Positions 35,919 to 45,076 of a stretch of 64,000 nt of DNA are shown here, in pieces; the first letter of the stretch is position 1, and every line of letters starts with the position of its first letter. Below the pieces are notes generated by a model that was not told the origin of the DNA, did no database searches, and worked only from the letters and a program-made list of their open reading frames with translations. The DNA lies in assembly GCA_041595875.1 (NCBI GenBank), contig JBFHJN010000002.1, positions 1 to 64,000 on the forward strand, written 5' to 3'. This DNA is from UBA2279 sp041595875 (GTDB lineage: Bacteria; Actinomycetota; Coriobacteriia; Anaerosomatales; Anaerosomataceae). The translations under genes and the position numbers were made by a program.

Positions 35919-37778
35919 ATGGCCAAGACAGCTCACTGCCACGGCCCCAACTCTCTCATCGCCCGTGATGGCGTTGAGACCGTTGTGCTCGCCGGTAACC
36001 CCAACGTGGGGAAGTCCGTCGTGTTCGCCGCGCTCACCGGGATCTATGTCGACGTCTCCAACTATCCCGGGACCACCGTTGAATTGACCCGCGGCGCCAT
36101 CGAGGGCCGCGATCTTGTAGACACGCCCGGGGTGTACGGCGTCTCCTCTTTCAATGACGAGGAGGCGGTCGCTCGCGACGTCATCCTGGACGCCGACATC
36201 GTGGTGAACGTGGTCGACGCCGCTCATATCGAGCGCGATCTGTTCCTCACCCTTCAGTTGCTGGACATGGGCAAGCGTATGGTCGTCGTGCTCAATATGG
36301 CCGATGAGGCCCGTGCACTTGGTGTGGACATCGACCGCGACCTGCTCGAAGACCTACTGGGCGTGCCGGTCATCGAAGCCGTCGCCACCAAAGGCACCGG
36401 CATCCCCCAGCTCGTCTCGGCGATAGAGCATGCACGGATAGGTCACGGTTCGCCTGAGCTGGAAGAAGAGCTCGTGCTCATGGCGGCGCAGGTGGGCTCG
36501 CGCGCTGAAGCCGTGATGGTGCTGGAAGGCGACGAGATAGTCGCCGAGAGGCACAGCGTGCCCGTCGGCACCCAGCGGGACCCTATATATATGCAGCGTC
36601 GCGCACGGGTCAACGATATCGTGGGACACGTGCTCACCGAGACGCAGGAGGGCGTACGCTTCTCGGCCAGACTGTCCCGGGCCATGATGAACCCGCTCAC
36701 CGGTATACCGCTGCTGGGCATGTTGCTGTGGGCGATGTATGTCGTGCTTGGTCAGTGGGTCGCCGGTGGAGTGGTAGGCCTGCTTGAAGAAGGACTGATG
36801 CAGGCATACTGGGAGCCGCTGGTGCGCGAGATCGTGAGCAGCGTCGCTCCCGTTGGCTCGGCCGTCTACACGGTCCTCGCCGGCGAGTTCGGCGTGCTCA
36901 CAATGACGCCCACCTACCTTATAGGCGTCATCCTGCCGCTGGTCACCGGCTTCTACCTGCTGATGGCCCTGCTTGAGGATTCGGGCTATCTGCCAAGGAT
37001 CGCCGCTCTTGCGGACAGGTCGCTCAACTCGCTGGGCCTCAACGGCCGGGCGGTCATCCCGCTGATACTCGGGCTCGGTTGTGTGACCATGGGAACGCTC
37101 ACCACGCGCATCCTTGGTAGCAAGCGGGAACGCTTCATCGCCACGGCGTTGATGGCTATCGCCGTGCCGTGCTCGGGACAGATCGCCGTGATCGCCGCGC
37201 TCATGGCGGGCGTGGGTCCCGGCTATGCCCTGGGGTATTTCGGGGTGCTGCTGGCCGTGTTCGTGACCGTGGGCACGGTGCTCAACAAGATGACGCCGGG
37301 CGTGTCGACCGATCTGCTGATCGACCTTCCCAGCCTCCGGCTTCCCCGCGCGGACAACGTCTTGCGCAAGACGGTAACCAAGGCCTGGAACTTCATGAAG
37401 GAAGTGGCGCTCTTCTTCCTCTTCGGGACCATGCTGATCTCGCTGCTGGACGTGGTCGGCGCACTGACGTGGATCCAAGACGCGCTCGTGCCGCTCACGG
37501 TGAGCTGGCTGCACTTGCCCAAGCAGGCTGCTACCGCCTTCGTGATGGGCTTCGTACGACGGGACTTCGGAGCTGCGGGCTTCTTCACGATGGGGCTCAC
37601 CCCCTCGCAGCTGCTGGTGGGAATGACGACTATCACACTGTTCGTGCCGTGCATCGCAAGCATCATGGTGATCTTGAAAGAGCGCGGCGTGGGCTACCTT
37701 ACCGGCCTTGTCGCGAGTTCCATCGGACTCGCGTTCCTGGTGGGCGGCTTGCTCGCCCGCGCCCTGGAGGTGTTCTAG
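35919..37778 (+). CDS. feoB: Ferrous iron transport protein B
   Basis: 619 residues, the Fe2+ permease with an N-terminal G domain. G1 is GNPNVGKSVVF at about 26-36, differing from the usual GKTTLFN. G3 is DTPGVYGVSS and G4 NMAD. A spacer follows, then about eight membrane helices (start near ARLSRAMMNPLTGIPLLGMLLWAMYV) with the gate motif EDSGYLPRIAALADRSLNSLGLNGRAVIPLILGLGC and later AVPCSGQIAV. It is somewhat shorter than many FeoB proteins. It lies between feoA and a small Cys-rich gene that replaces the usual FeoC position. Confidence 0.95.
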   Translation: MAKTAHCHGPNSLIARDGVETVVLAGNPNVGKSVVFAALTGIYVDVSNYPGTTVELTRGAIEGRDLVDTPGVYGVSSFNDEEAVARDVILDADIVVNVVDAAHIERDLFLTLQLLDMGKRMVVVLNMADEARALGVDIDRDLLEDLLGVPVIEAVATKGTGIPQLVSAIEHARIGHGSPELEEELVLMAAQVGSRAEAVMVLEGDEIVAERHSVPVGTQRDPIYMQRRARVNDIVGHVLTETQEGVRFSARLSRAMMNPLTGIPLLGMLLWAMYVVLGQWVAGGVVGLLEEGLMQAYWEPLVREIVSSVAPVGSAVYTVLAGEFGVLTMTPTYLIGVILPLVTGFYLLMALLEDSGYLPRIAALADRSLNSLGLNGRAVIPLILGLGCVTMGTLTTRILGSKRERFIATALMAIAVPCSGQIAVIAALMAGVGPGYALGYFGVLLAVFVTVGTVLNKMTPGVSTDLLIDLPSLRLPRADNVLRKTVTKAWNFMKEVALFFLFGTMLISLLDVVGALTWIQDALVPLTVSWLHLPKQAATAFVMGFVRRDFGAAGFFTMGLTPSQLLVGMTTITLFVPCIASIMVILKERGVGYLTGLVASSIGLAFLVGGLLARALEVF

Positions 37779-37940
37779 ATGACCCGGAACAAGGACATGA
37801 CAACTTTCACGGCGGGCGAGCGGAGCCGTTGCTCCCAGTGCGGTCTGGTGGCTAGCGGTATCCGCTGCCCGCGGTGCAATTCCCTTAAACTCGTCGCGTG
37901 TACAGGGGCGTGTCGTTCGTGCAAGAGTAAGTGCAACTGA
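37779..37940 (+). CDS. Small Cys-rich protein following feoB
   Basis: 53 residues, not recognised. The ATG comes directly after the feoB stop. Eight cysteines: two CxxC pairs (18/21 CSQC and 30/33 CPRC) that could hold Zn as a ribbon, then C41-x3-C45-x2-C48-x3-C52, a spacing that could hold an iron-sulfur cluster or a second metal. The position is that of FeoC, but no winged-helix sequence is visible. It may be a metal- or redox-responsive partner of FeoB. The coding evidence is position, spacing and conserved-looking Cys motifs, since it is short. Confidence 0.7.
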   Translation: MTRNKDMTTFTAGERSRCSQCGLVASGIRCPRCNSLKLVACTGACRSCKSKCN

Positions 37941-37960
37941 CTACAGAATCGGGGGTATCA

Positions 37961-38701
37961 ATGCGGATCATCGCAGTAATGAGCGGCAAGGGCGGCGTGG
38001 GCAAGTCCTTTGTCTCAACAGGGCTGGCAGCGGCGCTGCACAGGAGCACGGGCAAGGCGGCAGTGCTTGACGCCGACATCACCGGCTCTTCGGTCCCGCA
38101 CCTTCTGAGTGTGCCGCGAGGCGCGCACGTGGACGCCGAGGGCAACCTGGTGCCGGGCATGAGTCCTGACGGCATCCGGGTTGCATCCATGAGCCTGATG
38201 CTTCCGGCCGACGACAAGGCCATCATCTGGCGTGGTCCGCTCATCTCAAGCGCGATAACCCAGCTGTTCAACGACACCGACTGGGGCGACTCCGAGTACC
38301 TCGTGGTGGATATGCCTCCCGGCACGTCGGACGCTGCGCTGACGGTGCTGCAGACGCTCAAGCCCGACGGCATCGTCCTGGTGACGACCCCGCAAGATAT
38401 GGTCACGAACGTCGCGCGGCGCTCACAGGACATGGCCCGTCAGTCAGAGGTGGGCGTTTTCGGTCTTGTGATGAACATGGCGTACGCCGTGTGTCCTCAC
38501 TGTGACGAGCGTATCGAGGTCTTCGGCCCCGTGGACAGCAGCAAGGAGGGCGACATGCCCCGGCTTGCCACGCTCCCGCTGAGCCCTGCATGGGCCGAGC
38601 TTGCCGACGCCGGTCGGTCAGGAGAAGTGGCCAACGAGGAGTTCGACGCAGTCGCCCAGACGATCCTGGCGGAGCTGAAGGTGGCCGAAGCGGTCTCCTA
38701 G
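37961..38701 (+). CDS. Mrp/NBP35-type P-loop ATPase (iron-sulfur cluster carrier)
   Basis: 246 residues from ATG 37961 (MRIIAVMSGKGGVGKS), preceded by GGGGGT. Deviant Walker A at about 8-16, LDADITGSSVPHLL, Walker B-like VVDMPPGTSDAALTV, and the cluster-binding CPHC with Cys178 and Cys181. Mrp proteins carry 4Fe-4S clusters to targets. It follows feoAB and the Cys-rich gene by 20 bp, so the run may couple iron entry to cluster delivery. The stop overlaps the convergent sdaAB end by 4 bp. Confidence 0.92.
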   Translation: MRIIAVMSGKGGVGKSFVSTGLAAALHRSTGKAAVLDADITGSSVPHLLSVPRGAHVDAEGNLVPGMSPDGIRVASMSLMLPADDKAIIWRGPLISSAITQLFNDTDWGDSEYLVVDMPPGTSDAALTVLQTLKPDGIVLVTTPQDMVTNVARRSQDMARQSEVGVFGLVMNMAYAVCPHCDERIEVFGPVDSSKEGDMPRLATLPLSPAWAELADAGRSGEVANEEFDAVAQTILAELKVAEAVS

Positions 38702-39369
38702 ACCGCGGGGACCTGCCTGACACTCGTCACGCCGTCGATAGCCGCGACCGACGCGGCTATCTCCTCGGCTACCGGCTGATCGGTCGCGATGAGCATGAGC
38801 GCGCGCGCCCCACGGCGTTCGCGCGATACCTGCATGCCTGCGATGTTGATGACGTCTGCGGCAAGCCGGGCCGTCACCGCCGCTACGACGCCGGGCTGAT
38901 CGTGGTGCACGACCAGGAGCACCGGCAGTTCACCGGTGATCTGCACGGGGAAGTCGTTGACGAGCGTCACGATGACGTCGCCGCCACCCAGTGACGAGCC
39001 GCGCACGATCCACTCGCGGCCCTGGGCATCCGTCATCTCGAGCTGCGCGGTATTGGGGTGAACTTCTCCCAGATCCGCTTCGTCAAAAGAGAAGGTGAGT
39101 CCGGCGGCGCCGGCAAGGGCGAAGGCGTCACGGATCTGCGGATCATCCGGTGCGATCCCGAGAAGCCCTGCGACGATGGCCAGGTCGGTTCCGTGTCCTT
39201 GGCCGGTGGTGGCGAACGAGCCGTGCAGCAGGACGCGCGCCGAGCAGGGCGTCTGACCGATGATGGCGCGGGCAAGTCCGCCAAGACGGGCCGCACCCGC
39301 CGTATGGCTTGAAGATGGCCCGATCATCACGGGGCCGACTATCTCGAAAAGACTGCGTTGGCGTGTCAT
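38698..39369 (-). CDS. sdaAB: L-serine ammonia-lyase, beta subunit
   Basis: 223 residues from ATG 39369 (MTRQRSLFEIVGPVMIGPSSSHTAG), the typical beta-subunit start with the substrate loop GPSSSHTAG. HGSFATTGQGHGTDLA and GGGDV follow, then a C-terminal ACT domain (LVVHHDQPGVVAAVTARLA) that may sense serine. A much longer frame upstream is not family-like. No ribosome site precedes the ATG, and a TACACT -10-like hexamer lies about 7 bp upstream of it, so the mRNA may be leaderless. It pairs with the alpha gene at 34603-35484. Confidence 0.9.
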   Translation of the reverse strand: MTRQRSLFEIVGPVMIGPSSSHTAGAARLGGLARAIIGQTPCSARVLLHGSFATTGQGHGTDLAIVAGLLGIAPDDPQIRDAFALAGAAGLTFSFDEADLGEVHPNTAQLEMTDAQGREWIVRGSSLGGGDVIVTLVNDFPVQITGELPVLLVVHHDQPGVVAAVTARLAADVINIAGMQVSRERRGARALMLIATDQPVAEEIAASVAAIDGVTSVRQVPAV

Positions 39370-39410
39370 GTGCTGAGTGTATAGCAAACGGTATATACAC
39401 CGCTCGGCGG

Positions 39411-39439
39411 TTGAGCAAGGTAACCGCGGGGAGTATGCT
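39411..39439 (+). promoter_or_regulatory. Promoter for the hypothetical membrane-anchored gene
   Basis: TTGAGC at 39411-39416, TATGCT at 39434-39439, 17-bp spacer. About 48 bp before the start codon. A small CAGCGC/GCGCTG hairpin follows the start site. Confidence 0.65.
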
Positions 39440-39487
39440 CTTTCAGCGCGCAAGCGCTGTTCAGGCAAGCGAGACGAAAGGATCACC

Positions 39488-40042
39488 ATGTCCGAAACGA
39501 ATGCCGCCCGCAATAAGACGGTGCCGATGCTGCTTGGTGTCGTAGCGGTTCTGCTGCTCGCCATCGTGGCACTGCTCGTGTTGAACAACGGCAATGAGAC
39601 CACGGTTCCCGTTGCCGACACAGGCACAACGGCCACCACGGATGCCGATACGACCGGTAGCATGAGCCAGCCGGGTATGGGCGCATCCACCGGCGTCGAG
39701 TTCGACCCTGCGACTGCGACCAAGGTCCCCGAGGGAGTCACTCCGGAGGAGTACGTCGCCCAGTACTACCAGGCGATCCTCGACAAGGACTTCGAGAAGG
39801 CCTTCGCGATGCAGCCGGCCACCAGCCAGGAGGGCAACAACGCCGAGGACTTCGGCGCTACTCAGACCGGCTACGGCATGACCTCGTTCACTATCGGGGA
39901 ATCCTCTGAGGATGGCGATATCGCTACCGTCACCGCCGAGCAGGACCTTGGCGCCAACGGAAAATGGGCAGCCATGTGGACGTTCGAGATGTATGAAGGC
40001 AGCTGGGTCGTCCAGTCCCGCGCAGTGGGTATGGCTCAGTAA
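39488..40042 (+). CDS. Membrane-anchored extracytoplasmic protein, unknown function
   Basis: 184 residues from ATG 39488 after AAAGGA. One N-terminal helix (VPMLLGVVAVLLLAIVALLVL) is followed by a Thr/Asp-rich linker of about 40 residues and a compact domain from about residue 80 (EGVTPEEYVAQYYQAILDKDFEKAF, ending DGDIATVTAEQDLGANGKWAAMWTFEMYEGSWVVQSRAVG). That domain resembles the small alpha/beta NTF2-like folds used as extracytoplasmic stalks. This is a fold guess only. It stands alone between a promoter and a terminator. Confidence 0.75.
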   Translation: MSETNAARNKTVPMLLGVVAVLLLAIVALLVLNNGNETTVPVADTGTTATTDADTTGSMSQPGMGASTGVEFDPATATKVPEGVTPEEYVAQYYQAILDKDFEKAFAMQPATSQEGNNAEDFGATQTGYGMTSFTIGESSEDGDIATVTAEQDLGANGKWAAMWTFEMYEGSWVVQSRAVGMAQ

Positions 40043-40070
40043 CCCTGAAAACAGCAGCATTTGTTTGACG

Positions 40071-40100
40071 CACGGCGTCCCGAAAAGTCGGGGCGCCGTG
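40071..40100 (+). terminator. Terminator before the dinG-like gene
   Basis: 12-bp stem CACGGCGTCCCG/CGGGGCGCCGTG with one T-G pair and loop AAAAGT, then CTAGTCTTTC. It closes the hypothetical gene 29 bp past its stop. Confidence 0.8.
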
Positions 40101-40113
40101 CTAGTCTTTCGGC

Positions 40114-43029
40114 ATGGCTACTGACGCGCTTTCGCGCTTGCTCGTGCCGGGCACGGACCCGGACATCTCGGCCGTTTATGCGACCTTTGCGGAGCGCGCC
40201 CGCACAGCCGTCTTCGGATTCGAAGACGAGCTGGCCTTCATCGACCTGGAGACTACGGGCTTCGATCGCTTCCACGATGAGATCATCGAGGTGGCGGTCG
40301 TGGTGATGCGCGGCCTGGAGGAAGTGTCGCGCTACGCCACGCTGGTCAAGCCGCAGCGTCCCATCCCCAAAGAGACCACACAGCTCACGGGGATCGACGA
40401 CTCGATGGTCGCCGACGCGCCTCCCATAGAGAGCGTCATCAGCAAGCTCGTCGAAGTCGTCGGCACGCGAGACCTGGTAGCTCACAACGCCACGTTCGAC
40501 CGCCAGTTCCTCGAGGCGGCCGGCGCTGGCCCCACCCGGCTGCGCGGCCGATGGTTGGACTCGCTACCGCTCTCGCGCATCGCGCTGCCACGGCTGCGGA
40601 GCCACAGGCTGACCGACATCGTCGCCGCCTTCGGCATAGATGGCGGCAGCTGCCACCGCGCGTGCGACGACACTGACGCGCTGGTGGGCGTGTGGCGGGT
40701 GCTGTTGTGCGGCCTGGACGCGCAGCCCGACGCCGTGCTCGCAGAGATCGCGCGCATCCTGGGCGCCACATCACCGTTGGGTGCAGTGGTGGCGCATCTC
40801 TCGGCGGCAAGGAAGCCCAAAGGCGGCTTCGACCTGAAGACGCTGCGGCAGGAGCGGTTGCGACACGAGAAGCACGAGGCGATGGCGGATGCCGCGGAGC
40901 TGGAGCTGGTATGCCCGCCTGCCGAGGAGATACTGGCGGAGTTCTCAAGCGACGGCATCGTGGGCAAGATGTATCCGGGATATGAGCAGCGCGGGGAGCA
41001 GGCGCAGATGGCGCAGGCCGTGCTGACGGCCTTCGGCAGCTCCACGCACCTGGCGGTGGAGGCGGGCACCGGCGTTGGGAAGTCGGTGGCCTACCTGGTG
41101 CCGGCGGCGCGCTTCTCGCTTGCCAACCACGTGGCCGTGGGCGTGGCAACCAAGACGAACACGCTCATGGACCAGCTCGTCTACGGCGAGCTGCCTGCGC
41201 TCTCCGAGGCGCTGGGCGGTTGCCTGCGCTACGTCGCGCTCAAGGGTTACGAGCACTACATCTGCCTGCGCAAGCTGCAGCGCGCGCTGGACTCGGCGGA
41301 GGAAACGGACGCCGAGACACGCGAGGCGCTTGCGATGCTGGTGGCGTGGGCCGCGCAGAGCGCGTGGGGCGACATGGACGCCGTCAATCTTCACTGGCCT
41401 CCGGGGATGAAGCGGCTGCTGGGTGCCTCGGCATCAGACTGCACCAAGAAACGCTGTCGCTACTGGCCGCAGCTGTGCTACCTGCACGGGCAACGCCGCC
41501 GCGCTACGCAGGCGCACATCGTCGTCACCAATCACGCGCTGCTCTTCTGTGACCTCACCACCGACGGCGGCATCCTGCCTCCGGTGCGCCACTGGGTGAT
41601 CGACGAGGCTCACGGCGCCGAGGACGAGGCGCGCAAGCAGCTCTCCTACAGCGCCTCGCACGTGACGCTTGCGGGACTGCTGTTCGGCCTGCACATGAAG
41701 GGCAGGGGCGGCTATCTTGACGCGCTTCGCGCGCGCGCCGCTTTGGAGCCATCGGTAGCGGGCACGCACCTTGCCGAGACGATCGATTCGATGCGCGAGA
41801 CCGTTGCGCTGGCGAGCACGCTGGCGGAGTCGTTCTTCGACTTCGTGAAGGACCTGAGCGCGCGCGGCGAGGGCGACTACGATCGCGTGGAGCTGCGGAT
41901 AACGCCGCAGATGCGCGAGACCGGCGCCTGGGGGACGGCTGCGGGTGTGGGCCGCTCGCTTGCCAAGCGACTCGATGAGATCCTGCGCGCCGGACGCGCT
42001 GTGGTGACCGGGCTCGAGGAGCTGGGGGAGGGCTATACCGAGCAGCGCTACGACCTGGCCGGGCAGCTCTCGGGCATCGCCATGCAGCTGGAGGGGCTGG
42101 TGCTGGTGCTGGAGGGGGAGGACGAGGGCCGCGTCTACAGCGTGACCGCCGACCGCCGCCGCGACCAGCGCGCGGAGGCGCTCTCCGCCCTCTGCCTTGA
42201 TGTGGGCGAGGTGCTTGCCGAGGAGCTCTATCCGCGTTTGCGTTCAGTGGTCTACACCTCGGCCACCATCGCGACCGGCGATGACTTCGGGCACTTCCTG
42301 CGTGCGGTCGGGCTGGACCGCGTGGGAGAGGCGGCGTGTCACACGCTGCGCCTAGCCTCCAGCTACGACTTCGAACGCCAGATGGCGGTCTTCGTGCCAA
42401 GCGACCTGCCTGAGCCGGGTTCGCGGGGCTATATCGACGCACTGGAGCGGCTGTTGTTCGACGTGCACGTCGCTATGGGCGGATCCGTGCTGACGCTGTT
42501 CACCAACCGCCGGGACATGATGGAGCTGTACAGGAGACTCGTGGATCCGCTGGAGCGCGAAGGGTTGCGACTGCTCGTGCAGAGCCCCAGCGCGTCTCGC
42601 AAGCGGTTGCGTGATGAGTTCCTTGCCGATGAGAAGCTCTCGCTGTTCGCCACGAAGTCGTTCTGGGAAGGCTTCGACGCCAAAGGCGACACGCTGCGGT
42701 GTGTGGTGATCCCACGGTTGCCCTTCGGCCAGATGCGCGACCCGCTCTACGAGGAGCGGCGTGAGCGCGACGCCCGCGCGTGGGACCACTACTATCTGCC
42801 CGAGGCGGTCCTCGAGCTCAAGCAGGCGGCCGGCCGGCTTATCCGCTCGAGCACGGACAACGGATGTCTGGTGCTGGCCGACGCGCGACTTGTGAGCGGC
42901 AAGCGCTACGCGAAGCAGTTCCTCGAGGCGCTGCCGGTCCGCGACGTGGAGACGCTGGCGGCAAAGACCGTGGCCGAGGAGATCACGCGGCGGTTCGGGA
43001 GTGATGGGAAGAGCAGGCCGAGTCTCTAG
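40114..43029 (+). CDS. DnaQ-like exonuclease fused to a DinG-type Fe-S helicase
   Basis: 971 residues. N-terminal 3'-5' exonuclease: FIDLETTGF (Asp44, Glu46), HNATFDRQFLE and HRACDDTDALVGV. C-terminal XPD/DinG helicase: Walker A VEAGTGVGKSVAYLVP near 315, four likely Fe-S ligands Cys384, Cys443, Cys448 and Cys455, the DEAH box VIDEAHGAED, and motif VI QAAGRLIRSSTD. The cluster spacing C-x4-C-x6-C is close to that of E. coli DinG, which lacks an exonuclease, while well-known exonuclease-bearing DinG proteins lack the cluster. It likely unwinds R-loops or damaged DNA. ATG at 40114, single gene. Confidence 0.9.
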   Translation: MATDALSRLLVPGTDPDISAVYATFAERARTAVFGFEDELAFIDLETTGFDRFHDEIIEVAVVVMRGLEEVSRYATLVKPQRPIPKETTQLTGIDDSMVADAPPIESVISKLVEVVGTRDLVAHNATFDRQFLEAAGAGPTRLRGRWLDSLPLSRIALPRLRSHRLTDIVAAFGIDGGSCHRACDDTDALVGVWRVLLCGLDAQPDAVLAEIARILGATSPLGAVVAHLSAARKPKGGFDLKTLRQERLRHEKHEAMADAAELELVCPPAEEILAEFSSDGIVGKMYPGYEQRGEQAQMAQAVLTAFGSSTHLAVEAGTGVGKSVAYLVPAARFSLANHVAVGVATKTNTLMDQLVYGELPALSEALGGCLRYVALKGYEHYICLRKLQRALDSAEETDAETREALAMLVAWAAQSAWGDMDAVNLHWPPGMKRLLGASASDCTKKRCRYWPQLCYLHGQRRRATQAHIVVTNHALLFCDLTTDGGILPPVRHWVIDEAHGAEDEARKQLSYSASHVTLAGLLFGLHMKGRGGYLDALRARAALEPSVAGTHLAETIDSMRETVALASTLAESFFDFVKDLSARGEGDYDRVELRITPQMRETGAWGTAAGVGRSLAKRLDEILRAGRAVVTGLEELGEGYTEQRYDLAGQLSGIAMQLEGLVLVLEGEDEGRVYSVTADRRRDQRAEALSALCLDVGEVLAEELYPRLRSVVYTSATIATGDDFGHFLRAVGLDRVGEAACHTLRLASSYDFERQMAVFVPSDLPEPGSRGYIDALERLLFDVHVAMGGSVLTLFTNRRDMMELYRRLVDPLEREGLRLLVQSPSASRKRLRDEFLADEKLSLFATKSFWEGFDAKGDTLRCVVIPRLPFGQMRDPLYEERRERDARAWDHYYLPEAVLELKQAAGRLIRSSTDNGCLVLADARLVSGKRYAKQFLEALPVRDVETLAAKTVAEEITRRFGSDGKSRPSL

Positions 43030-43070
43030 CCCGGGCAAGGCCGCGCCCCGGCGGGCGCGTGGTCGACACG

Positions 43071-43094
43071 CGGGCCGCCCCGAAGGACGGCCCG
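43071..43094. terminator. GC-rich hairpin between convergent genes
   Basis: CGGGCCGCCC CGAA GGACGGCCCG: nine pairs, one mismatch and a CGAA tetraloop, lying between the dinG-like gene and the 5'-nucleotidase gene. No T-run on either side. Confidence 0.5.
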
Positions 43095-43126
43095 TTGTCG
43101 AGCTTCAAGTCGCTTGTCGCGAACTG

Positions 43127-44911
43127 TCAGTTGAGCCGGGTGATCCTTCCTTCTCCACCCTCAGGGTAGTCGGCAGATGTCACAGCACCGCCGAGCCCGT
43201 CGATCAGATAGTCCTCCAGCGCCTGCTGGTAGGTAGTCCCAAGCGTGGTGAATGGCGCTCCGGCGAACGGATACTGATCGCCGCCCTTGGCAAGGAAGTC
43301 CAGGGTCGCGATATGCAGGTCCGCGCCCGGTACAACGGCGCCACCCGCGATGAGCGGAGTCCCGTCATCAAGCTGTGCGGACACGACGCGCGAACCTGCG
43401 GGCAGCGCCATGTCGTAGGTGAACTTGAAACCGGAGATCTGGGCGAAGCGCCCGTCGACGAACTCCACGCGACTGACTGCGTTCTCAAGGATGTCTTTGA
43501 ACTGCGTCCTGGGGATATTCGGCACGATGCACACGAAGTTCGGGAACGGCAGCATGGAGAACGTGTCCAGCTCGGTCACAGGACCGGCAGGGATGATGCT
43601 GTCGTTACGGATGCTGCCGCCGTTTTGAATCGCGATGTCCGGCACGGGCATCCCGTATATGGGAGCCAGCAGGGTGGACTTCCATAGCAGTGAATCCGCC
43701 ACCAGGTCGCCCTCGTTCGTCTCCGCTGTGCGGACGTGAGACTTCACGCCGTCCAGATCGACTTCGCTTGTGGCGATGACGTTTGCCGCCATGTCAGAGA
43801 GCTCGTCGACGATCGGGTCAACAACGAGTTCCTGAACCATCGGGTCCGGGCTGACCGCGTCCGGGTTGTCTCCGCCGGCGACTCTCACCGGCCCGCTGTT
43901 GCTGCCAGTTGCTATGACGTTGCCGTGCCGGTCGAACGCAACAGACAGCCTTCCGATGTAGGCATAGCCGCCCGGTGTGGTCACGACAGGCACCTGAGTC
44001 CCGTCAAGGTCGCTTCCTATCAGCGGGTATGACCCGTAGATCAGGCCTTCATCGCCAGGGATGAGCAGGTCGCCATCGTTGGCGAGCATCTCGTCGCCAC
44101 CGCCGCCTACTACGACATCCACGCCATCAAGCTCGCCGATGAGCGAGAGGTCTTCCTCAACGCTCTGCAGGTGGCTGATGAGCACGATCTTGTTGATCTT
44201 CATGCACTCGAGCTTGTCCACTTCGGCCTGCACCGCGGCGGCCACGTCGTCCATGATCTCCACGTTGCGAGGGCTCGATATGTATGCGAGCGCAGGTGTT
44301 GTGGCGCCCACTATGCCGATGAACTCGCCGCGCTCCTTGATGACGGTGCTCTTGGCGAGTTGACCGCTGTCGACGAATGCCTGCAGTGCCGGCTCAGCCT
44401 CGAAGCCGAGGTTCGCGCTCAGATACATCGGCTGGGTCCTGCTGAAGCCGCCGATGAAGTCGGCCAGTACGTCAGGACCGAAATCGAAGTCGTGATTGCC
44501 GATGCCCACCGCGTCGTAACCTATCCAGTCCATCGCGATGGTGTCGTAGAACGGCGCGCCTTTGTCCAGACTGACGTTGAACTCGGGACCCGCCAGGAAG
44601 TTGTCGCCCGATGACACCATCAGCACGCCGCGCTTGGCACCGAGCTGGTCGTAGGGCCGCACGGAGTGCGTGGCATCCCACTTCAGCTTGTCAGCGAGCG
44701 TCTTGAAGCGCGCAACACCGCCGAAGTCCTCGCGGCCGGTGCCAAGGTCTATCAGTTGAGACTCTCCGTCGCTGTTGTGCAGGATGGTGAGCCACAAAGC
44801 CACCTTCGGCTCGGGCCTGCTGTTCGCAGACGCCTGTATCGGCATCCCGATAAGCGTCGTTGCCAATAGCATCGTTACAAGCAGTACAGATAAAGCTGAC
44901 CTTCTGCGCAT
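43127..44911 (-). CDS. Secreted 5'-nucleotidase/metallophosphatase family protein
   Basis: 594 residues with a signal peptide (RRRSALSVLLVTMLLATTLIGMPIQASA). The N-terminal metallophosphatase domain has ILHNSDGESQL in place of the usual HTNDxHG, then GDNFLAGPEF, GNHDFDFGPD and VLISHLQ. The C-terminal domain has the nucleotide-site region NGGSIRNDSIIPAGPVTELDTFSMLPFPN. Homologues hydrolyse nucleotides or sugar nucleotides outside the cell. The NSDGE loop may change metal binding or substrate choice. ATG at 44911 after GGAGGAGAGAGGGG. Single gene. Confidence 0.88.
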   Translation of the reverse strand: MRRRSALSVLLVTMLLATTLIGMPIQASANSRPEPKVALWLTILHNSDGESQLIDLGTGREDFGGVARFKTLADKLKWDATHSVRPYDQLGAKRGVLMVSSGDNFLAGPEFNVSLDKGAPFYDTIAMDWIGYDAVGIGNHDFDFGPDVLADFIGGFSRTQPMYLSANLGFEAEPALQAFVDSGQLAKSTVIKERGEFIGIVGATTPALAYISSPRNVEIMDDVAAAVQAEVDKLECMKINKIVLISHLQSVEEDLSLIGELDGVDVVVGGGGDEMLANDGDLLIPGDEGLIYGSYPLIGSDLDGTQVPVVTTPGGYAYIGRLSVAFDRHGNVIATGSNSGPVRVAGGDNPDAVSPDPMVQELVVDPIVDELSDMAANVIATSEVDLDGVKSHVRTAETNEGDLVADSLLWKSTLLAPIYGMPVPDIAIQNGGSIRNDSIIPAGPVTELDTFSMLPFPNFVCIVPNIPRTQFKDILENAVSRVEFVDGRFAQISGFKFTYDMALPAGSRVVSAQLDDGTPLIAGGAVVPGADLHIATLDFLAKGGDQYPFAGAPFTTLGTTYQQALEDYLIDGLGGAVTSADYPEGGEGRITRLN

Positions 44912-45076
44912 GACCGCCCCTCTCTCCTCCCGAGGGGTGCGTCAGTCAAAGACGTTGTCGCGTGATATGTCCCGCATCGCGTTTGCCACGTTTTACGCCG
45001 ACCGCATGGCCGGGTGTATCAGTCCCATCGGGGTGGATACCCAATGACGCCCTGGCGGACTCGACCGCTCATCGGG

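Noticed and set aside
36354..37514. 386-residue open frame antisense to feoB
   Set aside because: Its composition is His/Arg/Gln-rich, it lacks a family signature and it lies wholly over a certain gene. It is a by-product of high GC.
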